Of a DNA stretch of 64,000 bases, positions 49,107 through 58,050 are shown piece by piece. The DNA is taken from positions 3,466-67,465 of the forward strand of contig DATBRC010000049.1 of assembly GCA_036560485.1 (NCBI GenBank). The letters run 5' to 3'. Origin of the DNA: DATBRC01 sp036560485 (lineage in GTDB: Bacteria; Pseudomonadota; Gammaproteobacteria; Burkholderiales; Burkholderiaceae_D). A program made the translations under genes and the position numbers. Positions within the stretch are counted from its first letter, which is position 1. The number at the start of each line of letters is the position of its first letter. A model generated the notes under the pieces. That model worked only from the letters and a program-made list of their open reading frames with translations, had not been told where the DNA came from and searched no databases.

Positions 49107-49709
49107 ATGCCAAATCCCAATAGAGGCTCCTGCGGCTTCCAGTCCAGCGAGTTCGAACAAGAATACGAGCGCCCGTCAAAATCGCAATTAAAGCGCGAAA
49201 TGACAGCCTTGCAAAAGCTCGGTGAAGAGCTGATCGCCGAGCCACGCGACCGCGTCAAGCGGGTGCCGATGCCGGAAGATGTGCGCGATGCAATCCTGGA
49301 ATGCCAGCTGATCAAGGATCACGAAGGACGTCGCCGTCAGCTGCAATTCGTCGGCAAGAAAATGCGCACACTGGAAGAACACGAAATCGCCATCATCCAG
49401 AAAACCATCGACAGCTGGAAAGGCGCATCGAAAGCCGAGACCGCAGCCATGCATGCACTGGAACGTCGGCGCGACAAATTATTGGGCGACGATAATGCGT
49501 TGACCGATTTGCTGGCAGAACATCCGGAACTCGATGCACAACAAATGCGCACGCTGATCCGCAATGCGCGCAAGGAACAAGCGGCGAGCAAGCCGCCAAA
49601 AGCATATCGCGAAATTTTCCAGATCCTAAAGCAGTTGCAAGCGAAAAATGCTCCCACCAAATCTGACTCCGATGAGCATGACGATGACGTCGAAGAAGAC
49701 GAATCCTGA
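49107..49709 (+). CDS. darP: DarP (YjgA), dual-action ribosomal maturation protein
   Basis: The 200-residue DUF615 protein helps late maturation of the 50S ribosomal subunit in E. coli. SKSQLKREMTALQKLGEEL and the basic MRTLEEHEIAIIQKTIDSW region are typical. The Asp/Glu-rich tail (SDEHDDDVEEDES) is usual for betaproteobacterial forms. It is divergent from pmbA (a classical pairing) and overlaps the start of mog. Confidence 0.93.
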   Translation: MPNPNRGSCGFQSSEFEQEYERPSKSQLKREMTALQKLGEELIAEPRDRVKRVPMPEDVRDAILECQLIKDHEGRRRQLQFVGKKMRTLEEHEIAIIQKTIDSWKGASKAETAAMHALERRRDKLLGDDNALTDLLAEHPELDAQQMRTLIRNARKEQAASKPPKAYREIFQILKQLQAKNAPTKSDSDEHDDDVEEDES

Positions 49710-50304
49710 CGAGTTACTGATCGGCCTGGTCTCCATCTCAGATCGCGCATCGAGCGGCGTGTATCAGGATCAAGGCATCCCAGCACTGAATGAATGGTTC
49801 ACCGCTGCGCTTGTCAGTGCATGGAAAATGGAAATGCGCCTGATCCCCGACGAACAAGCTGTGATTGAAAGAACATTGATCGAATTGGTTGATGAAGTCG
49901 GCTGCGATCTGGTGCTCACTACCGGCGGCACCGGTCCGGCGCGGCGCGATGTGACGCCGGAAGCGACACTGGCAGTCGGCACCAAAGAGATGCCAGGCTT
50001 CGGTGAGCAAATGCGGCAAATCAGTTTGCAGTTTGTACCAACAGCGATTCTGTCGCGCCAGGTCGCCGTGATCCGCGAAACATCCGATCACGCAGCGCTG
50101 ATTATGAATCTGCCCGGGCAGCCGAAGTCGATCAAGGAAACGCTGGAAGGTTTGAAAAACGCAGAAGGCAAGCAATTGGTCAGCGGGATTTTTGCGGCAG
50201 TACCGTACTGCATCGATCTGATTGGCGGTCCGTATATTGAAACCAATGAAGTGGTGTGCAAGGCGTTTCGGCCGAAGTCTGCAATTCGTGCAAAACCTGC
50301 ATAA
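49684..50304 (+). CDS. mog: Molybdopterin adenylyltransferase
   Basis: Mog activates molybdopterin with AMP before molybdate insertion. The 206 residues contain VSISDRASSGVYQDQG and the nucleotide-binding TTGGTGPARRDVTPEAT. Starts at 49672, 49678 or 49684 are all possible. The tail of darP supplies no obvious ribosome-binding site except GATGAG at 49672-49677. The gene overlaps darP by about 26 bases in another frame, suggesting translational coupling. Confidence 0.93.
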   Translation: MTSKKTNPDELLIGLVSISDRASSGVYQDQGIPALNEWFTAALVSAWKMEMRLIPDEQAVIERTLIELVDEVGCDLVLTTGGTGPARRDVTPEATLAVGTKEMPGFGEQMRQISLQFVPTAILSRQVAVIRETSDHAALIMNLPGQPKSIKETLEGLKNAEGKQLVSGIFAAVPYCIDLIGGPYIETNEVVCKAFRPKSAIRAKPA

Positions 50305-50331
50305 TTTGTACCAAGCACTGTTAGCCTGACT

Positions 50332-50412
50332 CGTCGTTCCCGCGAAGGCGGGAATCCATACGGCGTTTGGTGTACTACCGGCTTATGGATTCCCGCCTTC
50401 GCGGGAACGACG
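50332..50412. repeat. dRS3-like inverted repeat, 29-bp perfect arms
   Basis: Arms 50332-50360 and 50384-50412 are exact reverse complements and match the element at 7385-7466 except for one compensated pair in each hairpin and an unrelated spacer. It lies between mog and the esterase gene. Confidence 0.87.
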
Positions 50413-50473
50413 GCAATTTAATCAAATAATTTACAAATACGACCATTCTGAAATCAATTTTTTAACCGACATC

Positions 50474-51136
50474 ATGACTCTAGAAACCATCCAACTAGAA
50501 ACCACTCCCAACCCCACCGTCTCCGTCATCTGGCTACACGGCCTCGGCGCCGACGGCAACGACTTCGTCCCCATCGTACGAGAATTGAATCTAACCGGCC
50601 TGCCCGGCATCCGTTTCATTTTCCCGCATGCACCGACAATGCCGGTCACCATCAACAACGGCTATGTGATGCGCTCGTGGTACGACATCCTCACAACAGA
50701 TTTGCCGAAACGCGAAGATGAAGCCGGCTTGCGTAAGGCGCAAGCATCGATCGAGCAACTGATCGAACAAGAAAAATCACGCGGCATCCCAGCCAACCGC
50801 ATTATCCTTGCCGGCTTTTCACAAGGCTGCGCAATGACGTTCCAAACCGGCTTGCGCCATCCGGAAAAATTGGCTGGCTTGTTGTGCTTGTCCGGCTATG
50901 TGCCGTTATCGTCCAAGCTTGCGGAAGAACGCCATCCGGCTAATCAAGACACACCGATCTTCATGGCGCATGGCCGTGGCGATCCGGTTATTCAAATCCT
51001 TCGTGCCGAACAATCACGTGATCTGTTGAAGTCGCTTGGCTACGATGTTGAGTGGCATGAGTACATGATGCCGCATTCGGTTTGTGAGGAAGAGATTGAT
51101 GATATTAGTGCGTGGTTGAAGCGGGTGTTGGATTAG
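50474..51136 (+). CDS. Carboxylesterase, phospholipase/carboxylesterase family
   Basis: The 220-residue cytoplasmic alpha/beta hydrolase resembles Pseudomonas EstB and human acyl-protein thioesterases. VIWLHGLGADGNDFVP is the oxyanion segment, GFSQGCAM the nucleophile elbow with catalytic Ser, HGRGDPVI the Asp and MPHSVCEEE the His. No signal peptide. Physiological substrate unknown. A GNAT gene follows after 26 bases. Confidence 0.92.
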   Translation: MTLETIQLETTPNPTVSVIWLHGLGADGNDFVPIVRELNLTGLPGIRFIFPHAPTMPVTINNGYVMRSWYDILTTDLPKREDEAGLRKAQASIEQLIEQEKSRGIPANRIILAGFSQGCAMTFQTGLRHPEKLAGLLCLSGYVPLSSKLAEERHPANQDTPIFMAHGRGDPVIQILRAEQSRDLLKSLGYDVEWHEYMMPHSVCEEEIDDISAWLKRVLD

Positions 51137-51162
51137 TGTGTTGTGATATTTAGGACTGCGTT

Positions 51163-51699
51163 GTGAATCTAAACGTGCGACCAATGAAGTTGGACGAAAT
51201 TGACTTCGTCATTGACTACTTTCATTGTGCTTCTGCAGAGCATCTTGAAATGCTGGGCATCGATCCAGCTCGACTGCCGGATCGTGAAATGTGGCGCACA
51301 CTCAATGTACATGACTTTTCCCTTCTGCTCCCACAACGCCGAAGTTTCGTATTGCTATGGGAACTGGAAGGACGGCCAATTGGTTTTTCTACTGTAGACA
51401 AGATCAAATTCGGGGAACATGCCTATATGCACCTTCACGTTGTTGACGTAAATCTCCGCCAAAGTGGTTACGGAACTTCTTGCGTACGCAAGTCGGTTGA
51501 AATCTACTTTGACCTTCTCAAACTGGAACGCCTTTATTGTGAGCCGAATGCATTCAATGTAGCACCAAACAGAGCGCTTCAAAAAGCCGGATTCCGTTAT
51601 GTCAAGACACATATGACAGTTCCAGGTCCTATTAACTTTCATCAAGCAGTTAATCGATGGGTTATAGAAAGAGATTCTGCCGACGCCCCCAATAAATAG
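51163..51699 (+). CDS. GNAT-family N-acetyltransferase
   Basis: The 178 residues contain a GNAT fold with the acetyl-CoA loop region NLRQSGYGTSCVRKSVEIYF and the C-terminal NVAPNRALQKAGFRYVKTHM. A GTG start at 51163 is supported by AGGA at eight bases. An ATG at 51184 is a fallback. It probably follows the esterase gene on one transcript. Acceptor unknown. Less GC-rich than its neighbours. Confidence 0.85.
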   Translation: MNLNVRPMKLDEIDFVIDYFHCASAEHLEMLGIDPARLPDREMWRTLNVHDFSLLLPQRRSFVLLWELEGRPIGFSTVDKIKFGEHAYMHLHVVDVNLRQSGYGTSCVRKSVEIYFDLLKLERLYCEPNAFNVAPNRALQKAGFRYVKTHMTVPGPINFHQAVNRWVIERDSADAPNK

Positions 51700-51737
51700 T
51701 CGTATAGGGTGTGCACTTTTTTGTACCCACGCAATAT

Positions 51738-51844
51738 CTCCGCACGTACCAACACAATATGCTCCACATCACGACCTATCAACACCACGATATGTCTCGA
51801 TCCATCGCGTGATCAATGCGCCTCACATTCTGCGCAATAATTAG
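51738..51844 (-). pseudogene. Decayed fragment of purU
   Basis: About 107 bases align with 55146-55250, the C-terminal coding part of the intact purU gene 3.4 kb away. By eye roughly seven bases in ten agree, including a 16-base exact block (GATCCATCGCGTGATC). A two-base insertion near 51793 breaks the frame and nothing upstream of the match remains. Weaker similarity may continue to about 51890. Same orientation as purU. The rest of the 347-base gap (51700-52046) shows no gene. Confidence 0.7.
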
Positions 51845-52046
51845 AAAGCCTCGCATCTGCATCTTCAATCACGAAGTAATAACCTAGATTCACCAACGTG
51901 ATTTTTCGACAATTTGCCGCAGCGCCGCATTGAAAACAAATGTAAAACCGTCGCAAACCCTCACGTCACATCTTCAATCATCGATTTAACCATGTTACTC
52001 TACGGCAATACTTTGCATTCTGAAGCAGCAGCATTCAGGGGACAGC

Positions 52047-53399
52047 ATGGAATCAATCGAGACCTTCAGGCCATCGAGGGAACACGTACCCACCGCGATG
52101 GACATCCATCGTCACAATGACGACCAGGCGCTATACAAAGCGCTGGTAACCAGCTTGTCCGACATGGGTGAAGGCTTGATGATCATCGAGAACAAGCGCT
52201 TCAGCTTCGTCAATGATGCGATTTGCCTGATGATTGGACGGTCTGAGCAAGAAATGCTGTCTTGGCCCTGCTTCATCAATGTCTTCTCCTCAAACGAACG
52301 CGACATCATCATGGACCGGCATATCCGCCGGATCGCCGGTGAAAAATTTTTGACGCGTTATGAAACCGTGTTCGAACACCGCGATGGACATGCGGTCGAT
52401 GTTGAAATTTCAGTGGCCTTCTTGCGCACCGCTCAACGTTCCGGCGTGGTGATCACCGTACGCGATATCACAGAGCGCAAACAGGCGCAGGAAGAGATCC
52501 GCCGCAAGAACGCCGACCTGCAATTGCTGAGCAACAGCCTTGAACAGAAAGTGCAGCAACGCACCGTTGAACTGGAACGCGCCAACAAGGAATTGACGCG
52601 ACTGAACCAGGTCAAGTCCGATTTCATTTCCATCGTGTCGCATGAGTTGCGCACGCCGCTGACGTCAATTAAATCCTTTGCCGAAATCATGTTGGATGAT
52701 GCGGACAAGCAGGATGCCGAACTGCGCAAACGTTATCTGTCGATCATCAACAGCGAAAGCGATCGTCTATCTCGATTGATCTCGGATGTGCTCGATTTGC
52801 AAAAAATCGATGCCGGAAAAATGGCATGGAACGATGAAATTCTCGATTTGCCAGAGATTGCGCAATCGATGGTTGAATTGTTTTCCGGCACTTATCGCGA
52901 CAAGGGGATCGGACTGTCACTACAAGTAGAAAACGAGCGCATCGTCGGCTATGCCGAGGCGGACAAGATGCGGCAAGTATTCAGCAACCTGTTGAGCAAC
53001 GCATTGAAGTTCAGCGACCATGGCGAAGTCAAAATCATACTGCGACGACTGACCGATACGCCTTCCGGCCAGCCGCTCAACCAGATCATCGTCGAAGACA
53101 ACGGCATCGGTATTCCGGCAGAGGAGCTGGACCGCATCTTCGAGCGTTTTTATCAAGTCGACGATACGCAGAAACGCAAACAAGGTGGAACCGGATTGGG
53201 TCTTGCCATTTGCAAGGACATTATCGAACACTATGCCGGCACGATCAGTGCCGGCAGTGTGGTTGGCAAAGGCAGCAGCGTCATCATTACGATGCCTGCG
53301 ATTGAGCAGCCACGCAAGAAACTGGGTGAAGTGTTGATTGAACTCGGTATGCTGACGCAAGAAGAGTTGTCGTCTGCATTGAAACAACAGAACAATTAG
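52047..53399 (+). CDS. PAS-domain histidine kinase with a MshEN-like C-terminal motif
   Basis: The 450-residue soluble kinase has a PAS domain (about 28-150), a coiled coil (about 150-190), HisKA with SHELRTPLTSIKSF (phospho-acceptor His near 206) and HATPase_c with VEDNGIGIP and GGTGLGLAIC. After residue 420 it carries an extra tail, KLGEVLIELGML then LSSALKQQ, which fits the RLGxx(L/V)(L/V)xxGLLxxxxLxxxLxxQ repeat of c-di-GMP-binding MshEN domains except for K in place of R and M for one L. It is the first of three genes, followed after 11 bases by a receiver. AGGGG precedes the ATG. Confidence 0.9.
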   Translation: MESIETFRPSREHVPTAMDIHRHNDDQALYKALVTSLSDMGEGLMIIENKRFSFVNDAICLMIGRSEQEMLSWPCFINVFSSNERDIIMDRHIRRIAGEKFLTRYETVFEHRDGHAVDVEISVAFLRTAQRSGVVITVRDITERKQAQEEIRRKNADLQLLSNSLEQKVQQRTVELERANKELTRLNQVKSDFISIVSHELRTPLTSIKSFAEIMLDDADKQDAELRKRYLSIINSESDRLSRLISDVLDLQKIDAGKMAWNDEILDLPEIAQSMVELFSGTYRDKGIGLSLQVENERIVGYAEADKMRQVFSNLLSNALKFSDHGEVKIILRRLTDTPSGQPLNQIIVEDNGIGIPAEELDRIFERFYQVDDTQKRKQGGTGLGLAICKDIIEHYAGTISAGSVVGKGSSVIITMPAIEQPRKKLGEVLIELGMLTQEELSSALKQQNN

Positions 53400-53410
53400 C
53401 GGAATAAATC

Positions 53411-53803
53411 ATGGCCGATAAAAGAGTTCTGATTTGCGATGACGAACCGAACATCATTGAATCGGTCAGCTATATCGTCAAAAATTCCGGCTACGGCTGC
53501 CTCGTCGCGGAGGATGGTGAAGCAGCGCTGGATCTGGCGAAGAGTGCGATACCCGATTTGATGATCCTGGATCTACGCATGCCAAAATTAAACGGCAACC
53601 AGGTGTGCGAACAACTCAAAAAAGATGCGGCCACGCGCAACATTCATATCATTGTTCTGACTGCAAGCGGTCAACCGGAAGGCCATGCATTCTCGCTGGC
53701 CTGCGGCGCCGATGATTTCATGACCAAACCATTCAGCCCGCGCGAACTGGGCGCCAAAATCAAGAAAGTCCTGGGACCATCACTCGAGGAATCGCCATCA
53801 TGA
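53411..53803 (+). CDS. Single-domain response regulator (CheY-like)
   Basis: The 130 residues form one receiver domain with acidic pair DDE at 10-12, phospho-acceptor Asp54 in MILDLRMPKLNG, conserved Thr in VLTASGQP and Lys in MTKPFSPREL. There is no output domain. It lies between the PAS kinase and the receiver-HDOD gene (4-base overlap, ATGA), so it is a likely phosphate shuttle or sink in the same pathway. Confidence 0.93.
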   Translation: MADKRVLICDDEPNIIESVSYIVKNSGYGCLVAEDGEAALDLAKSAIPDLMILDLRMPKLNGNQVCEQLKKDAATRNIHIIVLTASGQPEGHAFSLACGADDFMTKPFSPRELGAKIKKVLGPSLEESPS

Positions 53804-55050
53804 GCCTGAATATCCTGATCGTTGAAGATGAAGAAAATGTCGGCATCGCCTTGCAGACGATCATGGGCAATGAATATACCGGCAGCAATATCGTGCTGGC
53901 GCGCGACGGCGACGAGGCCTGGAACAAATTGCAGCAGAACGATTTCCATCTGATCATCGCCGACTGGAACATGCCGCAAAAAACCGGCGATGAATTGTTG
54001 GTCGATGTGCGCGGCAATCCAAAAATGCGCGGCATTCCATTCATTATGACAACCGCCAGATCCGACAAGGACAGTGTGGTGATGGCGATCCAGGCCGGCG
54101 TCAATGACTATGTGCGCAAACCCTTCGAGAAAAAATCGCTGATTGAAAAAACACGCAAGCTGCTTGCCCCGGCGATCGCCAACTTGAATACCGGCGCTCC
54201 CGCTGCACCGGTCAGCGTACTTAGCCCATCCGAAGAAATCGCTGAGCGAATCAAGGCCGGCCAAACCGGTTTTCTGGTTTTGCCCGATCTTGCCCTCGCG
54301 GTACAGGAAATCATTCGGAGCGGAGAAAAATCCGTCGACGTATTGGTCGAAGTTCTCAAGACGAGCGCGAGTGTCGCCGCGCATCTCATCACGCTTGCCA
54401 ATTCCAGCCATTATCGCGTCGACAAGGAATGCACGACGGTAAAGTCGGCGATACAGCGCATCGGCTTCCAGGAAGCGTGCGATTGCGTGCTGGCGTTGTC
54501 GATCAGGGATCTATTCGAATCCGATTCGGTGTTGTATGGTGATTTGCTGCAGCGGATATGGGAACATTCGCTGGCTGTCGGTCACTGCGCCTCTTTACTC
54601 GCGGGCCGGTTGCGCATCAAATGCATGGAGAACTATTGCACCATGGGACTGTTGCATGACATCGGCAAACTGATGTTGATCAACATGCTGAAGGAATTGC
54701 CCAGAAACGGAAAAGTCATTGATAAAGCCAGTATCTTTCAAGTGCTGGACGCTTACCATCAGCAAGTCGGCGCCGACCTTCTGGTGAAATGGAAATATCC
54801 GAAGCCGTTCATTGATCTGGTTCGGCATCATCACGACAAGGATTATCTGCAACAAGGCCTGACAGGGACGAGACTGGTTGCTATCGCCAATATACTGGTG
54901 CGCAAGATTGGTTTGAGTCTGCCTGCCGAAGCAGGCGATGAATTCAGCGATATCGAATTGAATGGCCTGCTGGAACTCGATCAACAGGCCTTGGACTCGG
55001 TACTGATGGAAGTCAAAATGTACATCGCTGCGGTTAAAAGCGTGTTTTGA
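53800..55050 (+). CDS. Response regulator with HDOD output domain
   Basis: The 416 residues comprise a receiver (about 1-125, Asp55 in LIIADWNMPQKTGDE, Lys in VRKPFEKK) and an HDOD domain (about 165-370) with TLANSSHYRVDKECTTVKSAIQRIGFQEA and HDIGKLMLINML (quoted as LANSSHYRVDKE and AIQRIGFQEA, HDIGKLML). HDOD outputs lack known enzymatic activity and probably bind partner proteins. It ends the kinase-receiver-HDOD operon. A second HDOD protein lies at 13956. Confidence 0.92.
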   Translation: MSLNILIVEDEENVGIALQTIMGNEYTGSNIVLARDGDEAWNKLQQNDFHLIIADWNMPQKTGDELLVDVRGNPKMRGIPFIMTTARSDKDSVVMAIQAGVNDYVRKPFEKKSLIEKTRKLLAPAIANLNTGAPAAPVSVLSPSEEIAERIKAGQTGFLVLPDLALAVQEIIRSGEKSVDVLVEVLKTSASVAAHLITLANSSHYRVDKECTTVKSAIQRIGFQEACDCVLALSIRDLFESDSVLYGDLLQRIWEHSLAVGHCASLLAGRLRIKCMENYCTMGLLHDIGKLMLINMLKELPRNGKVIDKASIFQVLDAYHQQVGADLLVKWKYPKPFIDLVRHHHDKDYLQQGLTGTRLVAIANILVRKIGLSLPAEAGDEFSDIELNGLLELDQQALDSVLMEVKMYIAAVKSVF

Positions 55051-55085
55051 TACAGCGATTGATCTGCGCGATCAGCAGATACCAC

Positions 55086-55964
55086 TTACTTGAACACGAC
55101 CGTCTTATGCCCGTTCAATAGAATGCGGTGTTCGACAAACCACTTCACCGCACGCGCCAACACCACGCACTCAACATCGCGGCCGATTGACGTCAAGGTA
55201 TCCGGATCCATCGCGTGATCGACGCGCTCCACATCCTGCTCGATGATCGGACCTTCATCCAGATCGCCGGTAACAAAGTGCGCAGTAGCACCAATTAATT
55301 TCACACCGCGATCGTGTGCCTGATAATACGGCTTGGCGCCTTTGAAGCTGGGCAGGAAAGAATGATGGATATTAATCGCACGTCCTTTCAATGCATTGCA
55401 CATGTCAGGCGACAGGATTTGCATATAGCGCGCCAGCACGATCAAATCGATATCGTTTGATTTGACGATCTCCAGGATACGTTCTTCCTGCGCGCGCTTT
55501 GCTTCCGGCGATGCACCAACCGCCAGCGGCAAATGATGGAACGGGATGTTGTAGCTTGCGGCCAATTGATAAAAATCGGTGTGGTTGGAAACGATCGCCG
55601 GAATCTCGACCGGCAGCAAACCGCTCTTGTAGCGAAACAACAAATCATTCAGGCAGTGCCCGATCTTCGACACCATCAACATCATGCGTGGCTTCTTGTG
55701 CGCATCATGCAATTGCCAATTCATTTGCATGGTGGCAGCCAACGTCGAAAACTGTGCACGCAATACCTGATCGGCGATGGATGAATCTTCTGCCGAAAAA
55801 TGCACACGCATGAAAAACAGCTGTGATTGCGCATCGCCGAATTGGGCGGAATCGATAATGTTGCAACCATGTTCGGCCAGAAATCCCGACACGCGATGCA
55901 CGATGCCGCGCTGGTCTATGCAGGACAAGGTAAGTATGTATTCAGGGTGCGTGGTGGTGGTCAT
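55086..55964 (-). CDS. purU: Formyltetrahydrofolate deformylase
   Basis: PurU hydrolyses 10-formyl-THF to THF and formate, balancing one-carbon pools. The 292 residues comprise an N-terminal ACT domain (about 8-90) and a formyltransferase-type domain with VLARYMQILSPDMC and the catalytic INIHHSFLPSFKGAKPY and ATAHFVTGDLDEGPII (Asn, His and Asp). It converges on the receiver-HDOD gene 35 bases away. A decayed copy of its 3' part lies at 51738-51844. Confidence 0.97.
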   Translation of the reverse strand: MTTTTHPEYILTLSCIDQRGIVHRVSGFLAEHGCNIIDSAQFGDAQSQLFFMRVHFSAEDSSIADQVLRAQFSTLAATMQMNWQLHDAHKKPRMMLMVSKIGHCLNDLLFRYKSGLLPVEIPAIVSNHTDFYQLAASYNIPFHHLPLAVGASPEAKRAQEERILEIVKSNDIDLIVLARYMQILSPDMCNALKGRAINIHHSFLPSFKGAKPYYQAHDRGVKLIGATAHFVTGDLDEGPIIEQDVERVDHAMDPDTLTSIGRDVECVVLARAVKWFVEHRILLNGHKTVVFK

Positions 55965-56033
55965 TGTCTGGACTCGAATGCAAGTTTGATAACGGATGCG
56001 CGTTATTGTCGCACGGTCATCACGAAAAATGCA

Positions 56034-56069
56034 AAATCACCAGTTCGGCCTATGCCGCACTGGTGATTT
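56034..56069 (-). terminator. Terminator of the bactofilin gene
   Basis: AAATCACCAGT (56034-56044) pairs with ACTGGTGATTT (56059-56069), with a nested CGGC/GCCG stem in the loop. On the minus strand it is followed by TTTTGCATTTTT, so it ends the bactofilin transcript ahead of purU. Confidence 0.8.
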
Positions 56070-56091
56070 CTATTTGAGGCTTTCGATTGAT

Positions 56092-56120
56092 CTCCCTCTT
56101 CCACTGATGCGGGAGAGGGA
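56092..56120. repeat. Half-copy of the CCCTCTCCCAC repeat
   Basis: CTCCCTCTTCCACTGATGCG followed by GGAGAGGGA is a single hairpin with two mismatches to the arms of the element at 40038-40162. It lies next to the bactofilin stop codon. Confidence 0.6.
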
Positions 56121-56129
56121 ATGATGCGA

Positions 56130-56708
56130 TTACTGGATAGTCGTCTTTGCGATCGACAATCCTTTGTTGCCTGGAGTGGTACCAACTTGCACATCGCCCG
56201 CCAATTGACCGCCTTCTTCAATGACGACTTTGCCGTAACGGATTTTTCCGGAGACTTTGCCGGTTGCATAGATCACCAATTTTTGGCGCACGGTCAATTC
56301 ACCATCGAACTCACCGCGAATTTCTGCGATATCGATTTCAGCAGAGCCTTTAAACGCGCCGCGCTCTGCGATTTGGATCACGCGTGAATCCATCGTTGCT
56401 TCAACGCGTCCTTCTACTACGAGCGTATCGCAATCGGTGATCTCGACGCCTTTGAGCTTTATATTCGGACCAACGATTAATTTGCTGCCAACTTCATTGG
56501 TGCTCGCCATCGCAGCTTGAGGTGGTGTCACGACACTCGGTCCTGTCGAACCAGTACCGGCTTGAATTTGACTTGATGTGCCGCCGGTTAAAGGAGATCC
56601 TGCAGGTTTGGACGTATTCAACGTGCCGGTATTGGTATTGGAAAAACCCGTGTTGCTTGATGTAGTAGCGGTTTCACGTTTACCGAAGAGGGTTTCTGAT
56701 CGCAGCAT
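56130..56708 (-). CDS. Bactofilin
   Basis: The 192 residues contain a disordered Ser/Thr/Gly/Pro-rich N-terminus (about 1-70) and the bactofilin beta-helix (about 75-180: SKLIVGPNIKLKGVEITDCD, GRVEATMDSRVIQIAERGAF, RGEFDGELTVRQKLVIYATG), the cytoskeletal polymer-forming domain that supports cell-shape and surface structures. It has no membrane segment. It has its own terminator and a gap upstream that also holds the oxidoreductase remnant on the other strand. Confidence 0.92.
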   Translation of the reverse strand: MLRSETLFGKRETATTSSNTGFSNTNTGTLNTSKPAGSPLTGGTSSQIQAGTGSTGPSVVTPPQAAMASTNEVGSKLIVGPNIKLKGVEITDCDTLVVEGRVEATMDSRVIQIAERGAFKGSAEIDIAEIRGEFDGELTVRQKLVIYATGKVSGKIRYGKVVIEEGGQLAGDVQVGTTPGNKGLSIAKTTIQ

Positions 56709-56944
56709 ATGATCTCCTGAATGATTGACTTGACGATATGAAAAAATTTATCCGTTGACCAAACGTGCCGCAATGAAGCACGCCAAGCCGCGACGAAGTA
56801 AAAATAATAATAAAACTGGAAATGAAATTGCAACGCAAAAATTCACGTTGGAAATTTCAGTGTCAAATAAATTCACGACACCAACATTGGTCTATCGAAA
56901 TCCCGGAAAGTTCAAAAATATTTTATTTAAAAAAATTAGTTGAG

Positions 56945-57259
56945 AATTCGCTGAGTAAAAAAGCACGTATCATCATTTGCGGTGCGATCTCGCAGTACAA
57001 CAACACGACGCCGATCAAAGGCCCATCCAACTACTTGTCATTATTAGTCAACCGCGCACGGATGGAAGGCATGATGAAGTTCGATTACGCGGAACGATAT
57101 TCGGTTGCCATTTCAGACATTGCCAAATGGATGCGGGAAGACAGTTTTAAAACTCGAGAAGATATCGTGCAAGGATTGCAAAAATTTCCGGAAGCGTTGC
57201 TGGTGCTTTTTGAAGGGAAGAATTTCGGCAAGTTGATTTTGCAGATTGCTGAAAAGTGA
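56945..57259 (+). pseudogene. C-terminal remnant of an NADP-dependent oxidoreductase (CurA/PTGR-like)
   Basis: About 104 residues match the end of medium-chain NADP-dependent oxidoreductases of the curcumin-reductase / prostaglandin-reductase type: ICGAISQYNN, NYLSLLVNRARMEGMMKFDY, and the ending FEGKNFGKLILQIAEK. Full-length relatives have about 330-340 residues with the NADP-binding domain in front; that part is missing here. The frame continues upstream to 56822 without family similarity. A short expressed product is possible but a truncated pseudogene is more likely. Confidence 0.8.
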
Positions 57260-57300
57260 TTCGGCAGTCCGATTTATATTGCGGTAAGCACAAAATAAAA

Positions 57301-57322
57301 ACGCCATCGAATTCGATGGCGT
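57301..57322. terminator. Terminator between the oxidoreductase remnant and efp
   Basis: A perfect 22-base palindrome (stem ACGCCATCGA) is flanked by AAAA on the left and a T7 run on the right, so it works in both directions. It lies 19 bases beyond the efp stop. Confidence 0.92.
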
Positions 57323-57341
57323 TTTTTTGATTGCGAGGCGA

Positions 57342-57917
57342 TTAGCCGCGAACCACTTTTTTGAACTCGTTGGTACGTGTATCAATTTCGATCACATCGT
57401 CCTGGCTGACAAACAACGGCACTTGAACGGTGAAGGAATTCGCTTCGATTGCATTTTCAATCCTGGCTTCTTTCAGGACGTTGCCTGAAGTATTGCCCTT
57501 GACTGCCGGCTCTGAGTACACAATCTTGCGAGCGATCGTGATTGGCAATTCAACGGAAATCGCTTTGCCGTCATAGAAAACGGCTTCGCATGCCATGCCG
57601 TCTTTCAGGTAATGCAATGCATCGCCCAGGTTTTCTTCTTCGATTTCGTACTGATTGTATTCTTCGTCCATGAACACGAACAAGGGGTCAGCAAAATAAG
57701 AATAAGTCACAGGCTTCTTGTCGAGGACAACGACATCGAATTTGTCGTCGCCGCGCATGACGTTTTCCTGTGGGCTGTTGGTCAGAAGATTTTTCATCTT
57801 CCATTTGTATGTGAAGCCGGTGCGGCTCGAGCCATTGACATCAGAGCGCAACACGATCATCGGCTTGCCATCAACCATAATGATGTTACCAACACGAATT
57901 TCTTTTGCAGGTTTCAT
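57342..57917 (-). CDS. efp: Translation elongation factor P (Arg32 type)
   Basis: EF-P rescues ribosomes stalled at polyproline stretches. The 191 residues form three beta-barrel domains. At the tip of the first, residue 32 is Arg ([13 protein letters not shown]), the site rhamnosylated by EarP in betaproteobacteria and some gammaproteobacteria, in place of the Lys of the EpmA system. The earP gene is immediately upstream on the same strand, confirming the type. Confidence 0.97.
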   Translation of the reverse strand: MKPAKEIRVGNIIMVDGKPMIVLRSDVNGSSRTGFTYKWKMKNLLTNSPQENVMRGDDKFDVVVLDKKPVTYSYFADPLFVFMDEEYNQYEIEEENLGDALHYLKDGMACEAVFYDGKAISVELPITIARKIVYSEPAVKGNTSGNVLKEARIENAIEANSFTVQVPLFVSQDDVIEIDTRTNEFKKVVRG

Positions 57918-58050
57918 AAAAATTGTACGTAAAAAGTGGGTTGCATAAAAATCATCGGTCGCGTCCTGGCCAAAAATGCCGTGAGCTCACGCTTGATCGA
58001 ATAAAAATACTTCGTAAATTAACCGCGCATTATACCTACTTTTTACCTCG

